The position numbers and the translations under genes were made by a program. Below, piece after piece: positions 1 to 8,479 of a stretch of DNA of 64,000 nucleotides (the stretch's first letter is position 1; each line of letters begins with the position of its first letter). The stretch is taken from assembly GCF_040493455.1 (NCBI RefSeq), contig NZ_JANFDA010000001.1:1-64000 (forward strand). Direction: 5' to 3'. The stretch is from Microcosmobacter sp040493455 (GTDB taxonomy: Bacteria; Bacteroidota; Bacteroidia; Flavobacteriales; Flavobacteriaceae). Below the pieces are notes generated by a model. That model worked only from the letters and a program-made list of their open reading frames with translations. It did no database searches and was not told the DNA's origin.

Positions 1-2368
1 CGGCGCCAATCACCTCCAGATCCCGAAGGCTCAGGTCGAACTCGACAAAACCATCAGAATCATCGTCGCAAAGCGCGATCGGTGTCGGGGCGGTCGCCAC
101 AGGGTTCGGGTTCACCACCAGTGTCAGTGGCGTGGTATTGTAACAGTCCGTATCGTTGTTGGTCTCCAGTCTTACATAGACCACCTGTGGGTTTATGGTG
201 TTCACATAGCCGTCTGCCAATGGGTTCAGGTTGGCATCGGCATCGGCCTGCGTCTCATGGTAGGTCACCGTGTAGTCCGCTGGATCCTGGGTGCCCAAAA
301 CCTCTGCATCGGCATCACTCAACGTGAAGGCCGTGAAACCATCTGCTACAGCATCGTCGCACTCCTCTAATGGTGTCAATACCGCTGGGATAGAAAGACT
401 ACTGATTGTGAGTTCGAATGACGTTGTAGCAAAACACTCTTGACTCAACTCTGCTATTCTAACATAAATTGTTTGAGGGTTTGACACGTTATCATAAGGA
501 GATGCAAGCGGATTCACATTATCTATTGCATCTTGTTCTGTAAGGTGATATGAAATAATAAAATCTGCTGGATCCTGACCTCCTAAAACTTCAGAATCAT
601 TGTCTGTAAGCGTAAAAGATCCTGTCCCTGATATATTACAAATACTTTGGTCTAATGCTGGGTTGGCAACTGGACTTGGCTTAAACTCAATAAATATCTC
701 ATCACTGGCTTGACATGTTCCTGAAAATACAATATCTACACTGTACGTTCCTTCTTCAGTAACAACAAGACTTTCATCTGTTTCTCCTGTTATTTCTACG
801 CCATCCTTGTACCAAGTATGCACTGCTCCTACGACTCCTGTATTTAATAGAATAGGTGTTCCATCACATTCAGCAGTACCTGCCATAATTGTGATATCAT
901 CTCCTAAGTCACCTCCTAAATCAAAACTACCTGCCTTAAGGAAAACTCCAGAATCTAATGCAGTATCTGAAGCATCTGCTATTACTAGTTTAATATTATA
1001 GTTTTCACCAGGTGTAACGGGTGATTGCGCTGTAAACACTACGGTTCTTCCATCAAAACTGGTTGGTGGTTGATTTTGCGCTGTATAGCCTCCAAAATAC
1101 TGCTCGTTAATTGCCGCACATCCTGGATTAGCTGGATGAATATTCGTAACTAAGATTGGTGTATTTGTTCCTGGAAGTACTGCAAGATTCGTTGTATTTC
1201 CCATGGAATCTGTAAGTAGAAAGGCAAAGGCATCAGAGAATGTACATTCAAAAGTTCCTCCTGTAGCTCCATTGTATTCTTCAGAAGCCATTAAGAAATC
1301 AAAACTGATGTTATCTGCTAATGGTACAAAATCAAATTCTATAAAACTCGCATTATTGGAATTAATCCCTACTGTTGCATCTAATTCAGCATCACCTGGC
1401 CAACCAAATCCTCCTGCACTCATGGCGTTATTGTTTGGTCCTCTTGCTTCACTAGCGTCTCCAGAAGTTAAAATAACTCCTGATTCAAAAGGAAAATCTA
1501 TTCCATTTCCATAGAAAAATCCGATTCCGTTAGGTTCAGCTGAGCTAAAAGAAATTCCTGTAGACCAATTTATATTCGAAACTTGAGCACATGGGCTATT
1601 TATTAATACATCTTCAATTAGCTCTTCTGGCGTATATGTATCTTGATCTATGATAACATTGGGTCCTAATACGAATACAGTTATTGATGTTAATGCTGTA
1701 CAGCCTTGTGGATTAGTATCTGTTACAGCTAAGAATACTGTATATGTTCCGGGTGTCGTATATGTGTTAGATACAGATTGTCCTGTTGCTGTGTTGGTAT
1801 CACCAAAATTCCATTGGTATGTTGCGCCTGTACCATCTTCAGAAAATGTCGCACTTCCTTCAAAATCTACTGTTTCTCCAGGCAATATTGAAACTACACC
1901 TCCTTCAGCTGCTGGTGTTGTACTATCTATAGTTGGCGTTATTGTCTGGCATGGTGTTGCGCAAAGTATTTCTGCAGCCCAACCTGTTGTAGTTCCTGTT
2001 GCATTGGATGTAAACTCAATTGTTAAACACCCTGATGCGCTGGATGCTTGTACATTTCCTGGACCTGCTACACCACTATATGAGCCTATAACTGGTGCTG
2101 TGGTATCGTCCCCATCATAAATCGTAAGTACATCTTGATTTAACTGAGTACTAAATTCTGTAAAATTTAAAATAATGAATTCATTTGCGTTTTGAGGGCA
2201 AATTGTGGTAACAAAGTTTTCGTCACTTCCATAGTTTCCTGCAGCACCTCCAGAATCATAAAAAATATCAGGTGCGCATCTGTTAAATGTTCCATCCTGC
2301 ATATTTAAATCCTGAGAAAATATTACTAAGGGAAATAGTAAGATTAGAAGGGAGTAAATCTTTTTCAT
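1..2368 (-). CDS. Secreted multidomain surface protein (CUB-like, PKD, choice-of-anchor L, Ig-like repeats), 3' end outside window
   Basis: The frame is open from an ATG at 2368 to the left edge, giving about 789 residues with no stop, so the C-terminus is missing. Residues 1-19 are a signal peptide (MKKIYSLLILLFPLVIFSQ). A CUB-like domain follows (about 22-136), then a PKD domain (about 139-239, with the motif YQWNFGD), a choice-of-anchor L domain (about 259-481), an Ig-like segment, and about 90-residue repeats from residue 566 on. The repeats carry the pattern DADAEVLGTQDPADYTVTYH. Flavobacterial proteins of this type are exported by the type IX system and usually end in a sorting domain; that end is not visible. 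The last part of the window-edge repeat has much higher GC content than the rest of the gene. Adhesion or gliding is an inference. Confidence 0.85.
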   Translation of the reverse strand, partial: MKKIYSLLILLFPLVIFSQDLNMQDGTFNRCAPDIFYDSGGAAGNYGSDENFVTTICPQNANEFIILNFTEFSTQLNQDVLTIYDGDDTTAPVIGSYSGVAGPGNVQASSASGCLTIEFTSNATGTTTGWAAEILCATPCQTITPTIDSTTPAAEGGVVSILPGETVDFEGSATFSEDGTGATYQWNFGDTNTATGQSVSNTYTTPGTYTVFLAVTDTNPQGCTALTSITVFVLGPNVIIDQDTYTPEELIEDVLINSPCAQVSNINWSTGISFSSAEPNGIGFFYGNGIDFPFESGVILTSGDASEARGPNNNAMSAGGFGWPGDAELDATVGINSNNASFIEFDFVPLADNISFDFLMASEEYNGATGGTFECTFSDAFAFLLTDSMGNTTNLAVLPGTNTPILVTNIHPANPGCAAINEQYFGGYTAQNQPPTSFDGRTVVFTAQSPVTPGENYNIKLVIADASDTALDSGVFLKAGSFDLGGDLGDDITIMAGTAECDGTPILLNTGVVGAVHTWYKDGVEITGETDESLVVTEEGTYSVDIVFSGTCQASDEIFIEFKPSPVANPALDQSICNISGTGSFTLTDNDSEVLGGQDPADFIISYHLTEQDAIDNVNPLASPYDNVSNPQTIYVRIAELSQECFATTSFELTISSLSIPAVLTPLEECDDAVADGFTAFTLSDADAEVLGTQDPADYTVTYHETQADADANLNPLADGYVNTINPQVVYVRLETNNDTDCYNTTPLTLVVNPNPVATAPTPIALCDDDSDGFVEFDLSLRDLEVIGA

Positions 2369-2592
2369 AACGCAATAAAAATTTAGTCTAAAATTGTTAG
2401 TTAATCTGTACACAGATTAAACAACTAACTTCCGTAAATTCCTACCCTTAAAAAACTGCAATAGATTGATTTTATCTTTCTTTTTCATAGTGAGTTTTTA
2501 TAAAAGCTCCGAAAATTAATCATTTTAATTTAAAATACTCAGTATTTAACTTTTTTGAGTTCATAAATTCTAAGTAATAACGTATTACTTCT

Positions 2593-2600
2593 TATTTTTG
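2593..2600 (+). promoter_or_regulatory. -7 promoter box upstream of the Nfu gene
   Basis: TATTTTTG matches the Bacteroidota -7 consensus TAnnTTTG. It ends 13 bases before the ATG at 2614, so the transcript would have a very short leader. No well-spaced -33 TTG is obvious. Confidence 0.4.
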
Positions 2601-2613
2601 CAAAAAAAAGTCT

Positions 2614-3522
2614 ATGACTTCCATAAAAATAGCCATAAAACCCACTTCTAACGATAGTATTGTTAAGTTTGAAGCCAATGAATTTATAACTCAGCATCAG
2701 AGTTATGAGTTCAATAATATTGACGATGCTAAGCCATCTCCTTTAGCTCAGCAATTGTTTTATTTACCTTTTGTAAAAAAAGTTTACATCTCTGGTAATT
2801 TTATAGCCATAGAGAGATATGACATTGTTCAATGGGCTGATGTTCAAGATGATGTTGCTGAGCAAATAGAAAGTTATCTAAATAGTGGAGGTGATGTTAT
2901 TACTGCAAACGAATCGAATTCGAATAAAAAAGTTCCTGTAACAGTATATGCTGAAAGCACACCGAATCCTTCTGTAATGAAGTTCGTAGCTAATAAAAAG
3001 CTTGTTTTACAACCTGTAGAGTTCAACTCAATTGATGATTCTAAATCTGCTCCTTTTGCATCTGAGTTATTTCATTTCCCTTTTGTAAAGGGTGTTTTTA
3101 TGGATGAAAACTTTGTTTCTATTACAAAGTATGATGTAGCTGAGTGGACAGATATAACCATGGAAATAAGAGAATTCGTAAGAAGTTATATTGAAACGGG
3201 GAAGCCTATACTTCTCGAAAGCACTTCAAATTCTGAAGTACAAAAAAATATTGAAACTAAAGCTAATTTTGAATCTCTCGATGATACTTCAAAGCAAATT
3301 GTATCTATTCTAGACGAATATATAAAACCTGCTGTAGCTAGCGATGGTGGAAACATTGAGTTCATTTCTTTTGATGCTAACTCTAAAAAGGTTGAAGTGT
3401 TATTGCAAGGTGCTTGTAGTGGTTGTCCTTCTTCAACTTTTACATTAAAGAATGGTATCGAAAATATGTTAAAAGAGATGTTGAATGACAGTAGCATTAC
3501 AGTTAATGCTGTGAATGGATAA
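2614..3522 (+). CDS. NifU/Nfu-type iron-sulfur scaffold protein with duplicated Nfu N-terminal domain
   Basis: The protein of 302 residues likely assembles or carries [4Fe-4S] clusters for delivery to apoproteins in the cytoplasm. Residues about 1-95 and 108-200 are two copies of the Nfu N-terminal domain; the second contains ESTPNPSVMKFVANK and both contain a FPFVK or LPFVK motif. The C-terminal NifU domain (about 225-300) has the cluster-binding CxxC in GACSGCPSS and the ASDGGNIEF motif. Most Nfu proteins have one N-terminal domain, so the duplication is notable, although tandem versions occur in Bacteroidota. The start is the first ATG after a -7 box. It is followed by dodecin on the same strand. 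Confidence 0.9.
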   Translation: MTSIKIAIKPTSNDSIVKFEANEFITQHQSYEFNNIDDAKPSPLAQQLFYLPFVKKVYISGNFIAIERYDIVQWADVQDDVAEQIESYLNSGGDVITANESNSNKKVPVTVYAESTPNPSVMKFVANKKLVLQPVEFNSIDDSKSAPFASELFHFPFVKGVFMDENFVSITKYDVAEWTDITMEIREFVRSYIETGKPILLESTSNSEVQKNIETKANFESLDDTSKQIVSILDEYIKPAVASDGGNIEFISFDANSKKVEVLLQGACSGCPSSTFTLKNGIENMLKEMLNDSSITVNAVNG

Positions 3523-3593
3523 AAAATCTTTAATTTCGGTGACTTAATTACTTTTTTTGTTTCAAATAGTTAAACATTAAAAATATAATAATT

Positions 3594-3794
3594 ATGGCAG
3601 TATTAAAAGTAATTGAAGTATTAGCAAATTCTGATAAAAGTTGGGAAGATGCTACTAGAAAAGCAGTTAAACAAGCTTCAAAAAGTGTAAAACATATTAA
3701 GTCTGTTTTTGTTCAATCTCAGAGTGCGGTTGTTGAAGGCGACGATGTAACAGAATTCAGAGTTAATGTAAAAATCACTTTTGAAGTTAAATAA
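3594..3794 (+). CDS. Dodecin family protein
   Basis: This 66-residue protein matches the dodecin family in length and pattern: MAVLKVIEVLANSDKSWEDA at the start, then a helix with ATRKAVKQASKSVKHIKSV, then two strands ending in VNVKITFEVK. Dodecins form twelve-subunit hollow spheres that bind flavins or related cofactors and buffer them in the cytoplasm. The key Trp of the flavin-binding site corresponds to W17. The gene lies 71 bases after the Nfu gene and 14 bases before the next gene. Confidence 0.9.
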   Translation: MAVLKVIEVLANSDKSWEDATRKAVKQASKSVKHIKSVFVQSQSAVVEGDDVTEFRVNVKITFEVK

Positions 3795-3808
3795 TAATTA
3801 AACTTCAA

Positions 3809-4519
3809 ATGATGAACTTATTTAAAAGTAGAGTATTACTTACGGTATTAATTTGCTGTGCCTTTAATTATTCTCAAAGCCAGAAAATAATTAATCAGAA
3901 TAATCACTGGATACAAGGTGAAAGACTTGACCTAAAAACCGAAGGTCGTGATGGTGAAAAGGCCATTGGCTCCCCTTATCTTAACGCTAACTTTCAACCC
4001 GCTAGAATTTTAGTAAATGGTCAGCCTCCTTCAGTAATTCCAAACGTTAGGTATAATGCTCACTTGGATGAAATTGAGCTTAAACATACTGATGGGAAAG
4101 TATACTTTTTAAATAAAAACATCGACTCAATCAAAGTTGCCTTTGTTAATGAGAAGAAAACTTATATGTTGTTTTCTCCAAAAAACGATGGGGTTAAAGG
4201 CTTCTACGTTTTTTTAACAACAAATGACAAGGTTAACTTATTAAAAAAAGAGAGCATCAGACTCGATAAAGGTACGGCAGAAGGTAATGGGTATTCGTCT
4301 CCTAAACCTCCAAGTTATAAAAACAATAAGGATGAGTACTTTATTGTGTCTAGCGATGGTCTCTTCAAAAAACTTCCTAGAAAGAAAAAGGAAATCACAA
4401 ATAGTCTATTCCCTCAGTATTCTAAAGAAATAACTGGTTTCATTAAGGAAAATAAATTAAAGCTTTCCAGAGAAGCTGATATGATTAAATTAATCGGCTT
4501 TTTTAACACTCTACAGTAA
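3809..4519 (+). CDS. Exported protein of unknown function
   Basis: I do not recognise a family. The 236-residue product has a signal peptide (about residues 1-24, ending in YSQSQ), so it should be periplasmic or surface-located. The mature part is hydrophilic and rich in Lys and Asn. It has a segment about NVRYNAHLDEIELK resembling Bacteroidota periplasmic proteins in which a structural region is followed by a Lys-rich tail, here about residues 165-236 with PRKKKE. No catalytic motif is visible. It starts 14 bases after dodecin and ends 7 bases before the MscS gene, suggesting one transcript. Two adjacent ATG codons (3809 and 3812) could serve as start. Confidence 0.75.
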   Translation: MMNLFKSRVLLTVLICCAFNYSQSQKIINQNNHWIQGERLDLKTEGRDGEKAIGSPYLNANFQPARILVNGQPPSVIPNVRYNAHLDEIELKHTDGKVYFLNKNIDSIKVAFVNEKKTYMLFSPKNDGVKGFYVFLTTNDKVNLLKKESIRLDKGTAEGNGYSSPKPPSYKNNKDEYFIVSSDGLFKKLPRKKKEITNSLFPQYSKEITGFIKENKLKLSREADMIKLIGFFNTLQ

Positions 4520-4526
4520 AATAATT

Positions 4527-5333
4527 ATGGAAAAATACATTGATAAGATAAAAGAACTATTAATCGATTATACACCAAAGGTACTCACTGCACTTGCTAT
4601 TTTAATAGTCGGTCTTTTCATTATACGATTGATTGTAAATATGTCTAAACGTGTAATGAGAAAGCAAGGTATTGACGAGACTTTGCAAAAATTCTTAGGC
4701 AATCTACTTAGTTGGACACTCAAGGTTTTACTCTTTGTTACTGTAATTGCAAAACTAGGTGTAGCAACTACCTCGTTTGCAGCCATTATTGGTGCTGCTG
4801 GTTTAGCCATAGGGCTTGCTTTACAGGGGTCTCTATCTAACTTTGCTGGTGGAGCCTTGATAATGATTTTTAAGCCGTTCAAAGTTGGTGATCTCATAGA
4901 AGCTCAAGGGGAACTTGGAGTTGTAAAAGAAATACAAATTTTTACCACTCAATTGACTACTCCTGAAAACAAAAGGGTCATAATACCTAATGGTGCGTTA
5001 TCTAATGGTAACATCGTTAATTATTCTGCTGAAGGGAAGTTAAGAGTTGATCTTACGTTTGGAGTGAGTTATGATGCTGATATCAAACAAACTAAAAATG
5101 TATTAATGAATGTATTGACTTCTCATCCTAAAGTGCTCAAAGACCCTGCTCCATCGGTTGATGTATCTGAGTTAGCTGACAGTTCTGTGAATTTTGCTGT
5201 TAGACCTTGGGCAGATGTTGCTGATTATTGGGATGTGTATTTCGGAATCCATGAAAATGTAAAGATTGCGCTTGATGAGGCTGGAATTGAAATTCCTTAT
5301 CCACATGCTGTTGAAATTCAAAAGCAAGGTTAA
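4527..5333 (+). CDS. Small-conductance mechanosensitive channel, MscS family
   Basis: The product (268 residues) is an inner-membrane channel that opens under membrane tension and releases solutes on hypo-osmotic shock. Three membrane segments lie at about residues 18-38, 60-80 and 85-115. The third has the Gly/Ala-rich pore-lining pattern of MscS (AAIIGAAGLAIGLALQGSLS). The beta domain follows with PFKVGDLIEA and the PNG motif in VIIPNGALSNGNI. The length is close to E. coli MscS (286). Its stop codon overlaps the stop codon of convergent tsaB (shared TTAA), and its probable terminator lies inside tsaB. Confidence 0.93.
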   Translation: MEKYIDKIKELLIDYTPKVLTALAILIVGLFIIRLIVNMSKRVMRKQGIDETLQKFLGNLLSWTLKVLLFVTVIAKLGVATTSFAAIIGAAGLAIGLALQGSLSNFAGGALIMIFKPFKVGDLIEAQGELGVVKEIQIFTTQLTTPENKRVIIPNGALSNGNIVNYSAEGKLRVDLTFGVSYDADIKQTKNVLMNVLTSHPKVLKDPAPSVDVSELADSSVNFAVRPWADVADYWDVYFGIHENVKIALDEAGIEIPYPHAVEIQKQG

Positions 5334-6001
5334 TTTTTCGGCTTTATAGCAACAAAATCTTTTAGATAATATGGTTCAAAATAAGCGACATCTTCGATGT
5401 CGTTTTTTTTGTACTTATTATAGGCTAAGTGTCCCATTTCATTTGCTGAAGGCAACTTGCCTTCAATGAAGTTGGCATTGGAATGAGATATTACAGTTTT
5501 CGTTTTCTCTACTCCATTGCCTATGAAATAGACTTTATCTTCTTCTAAATAGGATTTAAAAGATTCTTCATCTATGATTTGGGCTTCAATATTCCTTTCA
5601 GAATTATACTCAGTATTAAAAACTTCAGCATATACTTCCATCCTTCTTGCGTCTAGCATTGGCACAATATATCCTTTGGATTCTTTTACTTGATGCGCTA
5701 AGCTCTCTAGAGTAGACACAGAGATTAATGGAACATTTAAAGCAAAACAAAGCCCTTTTGCCGCTGAAACACCAATCCTTAAGCCTGTATAAGAGCCTGG
5801 TCCTTTGCTTACTGCAACTGCATCTAAGTCACTTAGAGAGTGGCCGGATTCTTTAATGACATCATCTATATAAACATGCAATCGTTCGGCATGAGAATAG
5901 CCTTGGCCGTAATCTTCTTTTAAAATCAAAGTCTCGCCATTTTTGGATAGCGAGACTGAACAATTTGTTGTTGTGGTTTCTATGCTTAAAATTAAAGACA
6001 T
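5330..6001 (-). CDS. tsaB: tRNA threonylcarbamoyladenosine biosynthesis protein TsaB
   Basis: TsaB (YeaZ) is the ASKHA-fold partner of TsaD in making t6A37 of tRNAs that read ANN codons. The 223 residues start MSLILSIETTTTNCSVSL, contain the family motif GPGSYTGLRIG (about residues 67-77) followed by AAKGLCFALNVPL, and the later MLDARRMEVYAEVF segment. The length agrees with the family (about 220-230). The ATG is one base after the stop of the TolC-type gene, so it may be the last gene of the efflux transcript. Its 3' end overlaps mscS and carries an mscS terminator on the opposite strand. Confidence 0.93.
   Translation of the reverse strand: MSLILSIETTTTNCSVSLSKNGETLILKEDYGQGYSHAERLHVYIDDVIKESGHSLSDLDAVAVSKGPGSYTGLRIGVSAAKGLCFALNVPLISVSTLESLAHQVKESKGYIVPMLDARRMEVYAEVFNTEYNSERNIEAQIIDEESFKSYLEEDKVYFIGNGVEKTKTVISHSNANFIEGKLPSANEMGHLAYNKYKKNDIEDVAYFEPYYLKDFVAIKPKN
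5386..5410 (+). terminator. Intrinsic terminator for mscS inside the tsaB coding region
   Basis: On the + strand CGACATC (5386-5392), loop TTC and GATGTCG (5396-5402) form a perfect 7-bp stem followed by eight T residues (5403-5410). It sits 53 bases after the mscS stop. The same bases encode residues near the C-terminus of TsaB on the other strand (KKNDIEDVAYF). Confidence 0.7.
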
Positions 6002-6002
6002 G

Positions 6003-7325
6003 CTAATCCATAATAGGTTTCCCCATGTAAAAATCTAAAACTTTAGTCTTAAAAACAAAATCATATTTAGCATTAATCAATAATGCTTGCGCATTGATTA
6101 ATCGGATTCGTGCCTGTTCTAGATCGAAAGCATTCATAGCGCCTATGTTATAACGCTCTTGAGAGTTATCAAAAGCTAATTGCTGTGACTCTAAAGATTT
6201 TCTAGCTGCCTCATAACTTCTAAATGCTGCTTTTGCGTCTGTAAATGCTCTTTGAACATTAGATTCTAGATTCAACTTAGCCTGTTCTAAGCTAAGTTTA
6301 AAGTTTTCTTCCTGAATTCTAGACTTAGCTACTGAAGTTTTATTCTGAAATCTAGAGAAAATCGGGATACTAATATTTAAATTGAAGCTATGTGCTTTTT
6401 GATCGTTCAATTGATTGAAGAAAGCATCTTCACCTTGAGTAAGATTAGAATAAAAGGCATTTGTACCAAAGCCATACCCAAAAGTAACACTTGGGTAAAA
6501 TCCACTCTTGGATAATTCTGTACCAACCTCAGCGCTTTCAATGTTCTTTTCTGCAACTTTGATTTCATATCTGTTTTGAAATGCTGATTCTAGAATTGGA
6601 TTTACATCATTATATAATAATGCAGCAGACGGATCTACAACATCAATAATTTCAACATCAAAACCTTGATAAGGTACTTGAAGCAATTGAGACAATGTTA
6701 ATAATGATATATCATAATTATTCTCTGCTGTTGTTAGCGCTTGAGCATCATTTGCTAATGTCGCCTCTGCATCATAGACATTAGCTTGCGGTTGAACTCC
6801 TGAATCTACCAATTCTTGAACTTGCTCCACTTGTTTTTGCGAAAATTCATACTGAGATTGTGCTGCTTCTAAATTCTCCTTATTGAATAAAACGTTTAGA
6901 TATGCATTAGCTACATTGAGCGAAATATCATCTTTTATTCTATTTAAATCTAATTCATTGGCTTCTCTATTTATCTGTGCTTGTTTATACACAAATGTAT
7001 TTCTAAAACCATTAAATACAGTTTGATTTAAATTAACTCCAATACTTGTAGTATGTGCTGTACGATCCACAAACTGTCCTTGGAATAACTCTGCATTACC
7101 CAAACTCATACCTTGGTTAATATTAGCACTGAATGAAGGATAAAAATTTCCCTTAGCTGCTAAAATATCTTCGTCGTTAGACAACAATGTGTTTTCTCCT
7201 TGTTTAACTGTAATGTTATTCGTTAAAGCATGTTCGACACACTCACGCAAGCTCCATTTTTTGTCTTGGGAAAATCCAGTAATCCCAACAAAAAATAATA
7301 TGGCAATGATTGAAAACTTCTTCAT
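6003..7325 (-). CDS. TolC family outer-membrane efflux protein
   Basis: The 440-residue protein should be the trimeric outer-membrane duct of the efflux system encoded upstream. A signal peptide (MKKFSIIAILFFVGITGFSQ) is followed by WSLRECVEHALTNN, the standard opening of the OEP domain, and two OEP repeats with long helices rich in Ala, Gln and Asn. I chose the ATG at 7325, one base after the adaptor stop codon, because it starts a clean signal peptide. A start at 7337 (adding MKIN) is also possible; further upstream starts would overlap the adaptor gene heavily. Confidence 0.92.
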   Translation of the reverse strand: MKKFSIIAILFFVGITGFSQDKKWSLRECVEHALTNNITVKQGENTLLSNDEDILAAKGNFYPSFSANINQGMSLGNAELFQGQFVDRTAHTTSIGVNLNQTVFNGFRNTFVYKQAQINREANELDLNRIKDDISLNVANAYLNVLFNKENLEAAQSQYEFSQKQVEQVQELVDSGVQPQANVYDAEATLANDAQALTTAENNYDISLLTLSQLLQVPYQGFDVEIIDVVDPSAALLYNDVNPILESAFQNRYEIKVAEKNIESAEVGTELSKSGFYPSVTFGYGFGTNAFYSNLTQGEDAFFNQLNDQKAHSFNLNISIPIFSRFQNKTSVAKSRIQEENFKLSLEQAKLNLESNVQRAFTDAKAAFRSYEAARKSLESQQLAFDNSQERYNIGAMNAFDLEQARIRLINAQALLINAKYDFVFKTKVLDFYMGKPIMD

Positions 7326-7326
7326 A

Positions 7327-8445
7327 TTAATCTTCATCTTCTTCATTATCGTCTTTAGAGGCTTTGTTCCAAACTTTGATTTTATCATCTTCCTCAACAC
7401 CATCTAATACCTCAACAATGACTCCATCAGAAACGCCTAGCTTCACGTTTTTCTTCTTGAACTTATTATCTCCAGTTTCAATTTCTACAAAAGGCTCGTC
7501 AGTAATTCTATTGAACTGTACCAAAGCTTCTTTAATTACCATTACGCTATCCTTGTTTTCAACCTCGATTTCAGCATTGGCACTGTAACCTGCTCTTATC
7601 TCGGTAGATTCTCCAACGTTTACATCAGCTTTAATTGTAAACTGTACTGCCCCATTTTCCTCTTGACCTTTTGGCGCAACAAACGTTAATTTGGCTGGGA
7701 AATCTTTGTCATTGATTGCTCCTAATAACACTTTGATATCTTCACCTTCTTCAAGCTTTCCAACTTCTGCCTCATCTACCTTTCCCTCAAAAATCATGAT
7801 ACTCATATCAGCTAAAGATGCAATCGTGGTTCCTTCATTAAAGTTGTTACTTTGAATAACCTGATCTCCTTCTCTTACAGGGATTTCTAGAACTGTTCCT
7901 GAAATCTGTGCAATAATATTTGTATTTGCTGAACTTCCTCCAGAAAGTGATCCTCGTTTGATGATTTGATAATCATTTTGCGCTTGTATAACACTTTCTC
8001 TTGCTTGATTATAAGCCAACTCACTATCTTGAAAATCTTGTAGTGAGATAACACCTTTATCAAATAGTGCCTTATTTCTATCGTATAACACTTTAGAGTT
8101 ATTAGCTGATAACTGTGCTGTTCTTATTCTACTGCTTGCCGCTGCTAAGTTTTGCTCGTTTGGCACTACTCTAATCTTAGCAATAAGATCTCCTTTTTGA
8201 ACAATGTCACCTTCTTCGACCATGATCTTATCAATAATTCCAGAGACTTGAGGTTTCAACTCAATTTCTTCTTCTGGGTTAAGTTTCCCTGTAGCTACTA
8301 CTTTGGTTTTTATTGTTGAGTAATATGGTGAGTCTACTGCAAACTCTTCTATGGATTCTGAATTGGAATCTTTAAAATATTTTATGACTACTACAAGTAA
8401 TATCAGTAGTACTATACCTAAAATAATTTTTACTGCTTTTTTCAT
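7327..8445 (-). CDS. HlyD/MacA-type periplasmic adaptor subunit of efflux system
   Basis: The protein (372 residues) would link the inner-membrane ABC permeases to the TolC channel. One N-terminal membrane anchor (about 5-22) precedes a barrel-sandwich lipoyl-like domain (GKLNPEEEIELKPQVSGIID), an alpha-hairpin (about 100-165), and the second half of the lipoyl domain (ISGTVLEIPVREGDQVI). Beta-barrel and membrane-proximal domains follow. The C-terminus is acidic (KDDNEEDED). It sits 34 bases after the permease and one base before the TolC gene. Confidence 0.92.
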   Translation of the reverse strand: MKKAVKIILGIVLLILLVVVIKYFKDSNSESIEEFAVDSPYYSTIKTKVVATGKLNPEEEIELKPQVSGIIDKIMVEEGDIVQKGDLIAKIRVVPNEQNLAAASSRIRTAQLSANNSKVLYDRNKALFDKGVISLQDFQDSELAYNQARESVIQAQNDYQIIKRGSLSGGSSANTNIIAQISGTVLEIPVREGDQVIQSNNFNEGTTIASLADMSIMIFEGKVDEAEVGKLEEGEDIKVLLGAINDKDFPAKLTFVAPKGQEENGAVQFTIKADVNVGESTEIRAGYSANAEIEVENKDSVMVIKEALVQFNRITDEPFVEIETGDNKFKKKNVKLGVSDGVIVEVLDGVEEDDKIKVWNKASKDDNEEDED

Positions 8446-8479
8446 TTGTTGTTGTTTATACTTGTTTTTTTGATTGGTT

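Noticed and set aside
807..2120. Plus-strand ORFs opposite the surface protein
   Set aside because: They are shadows; the - strand frame has a signal peptide and recognisable domains.
6003..7403. Longer TolC-type frame beginning at 7403
   Set aside because: It would overlap the adaptor gene by 77 bases and would put 26 residues before a clean signal peptide.
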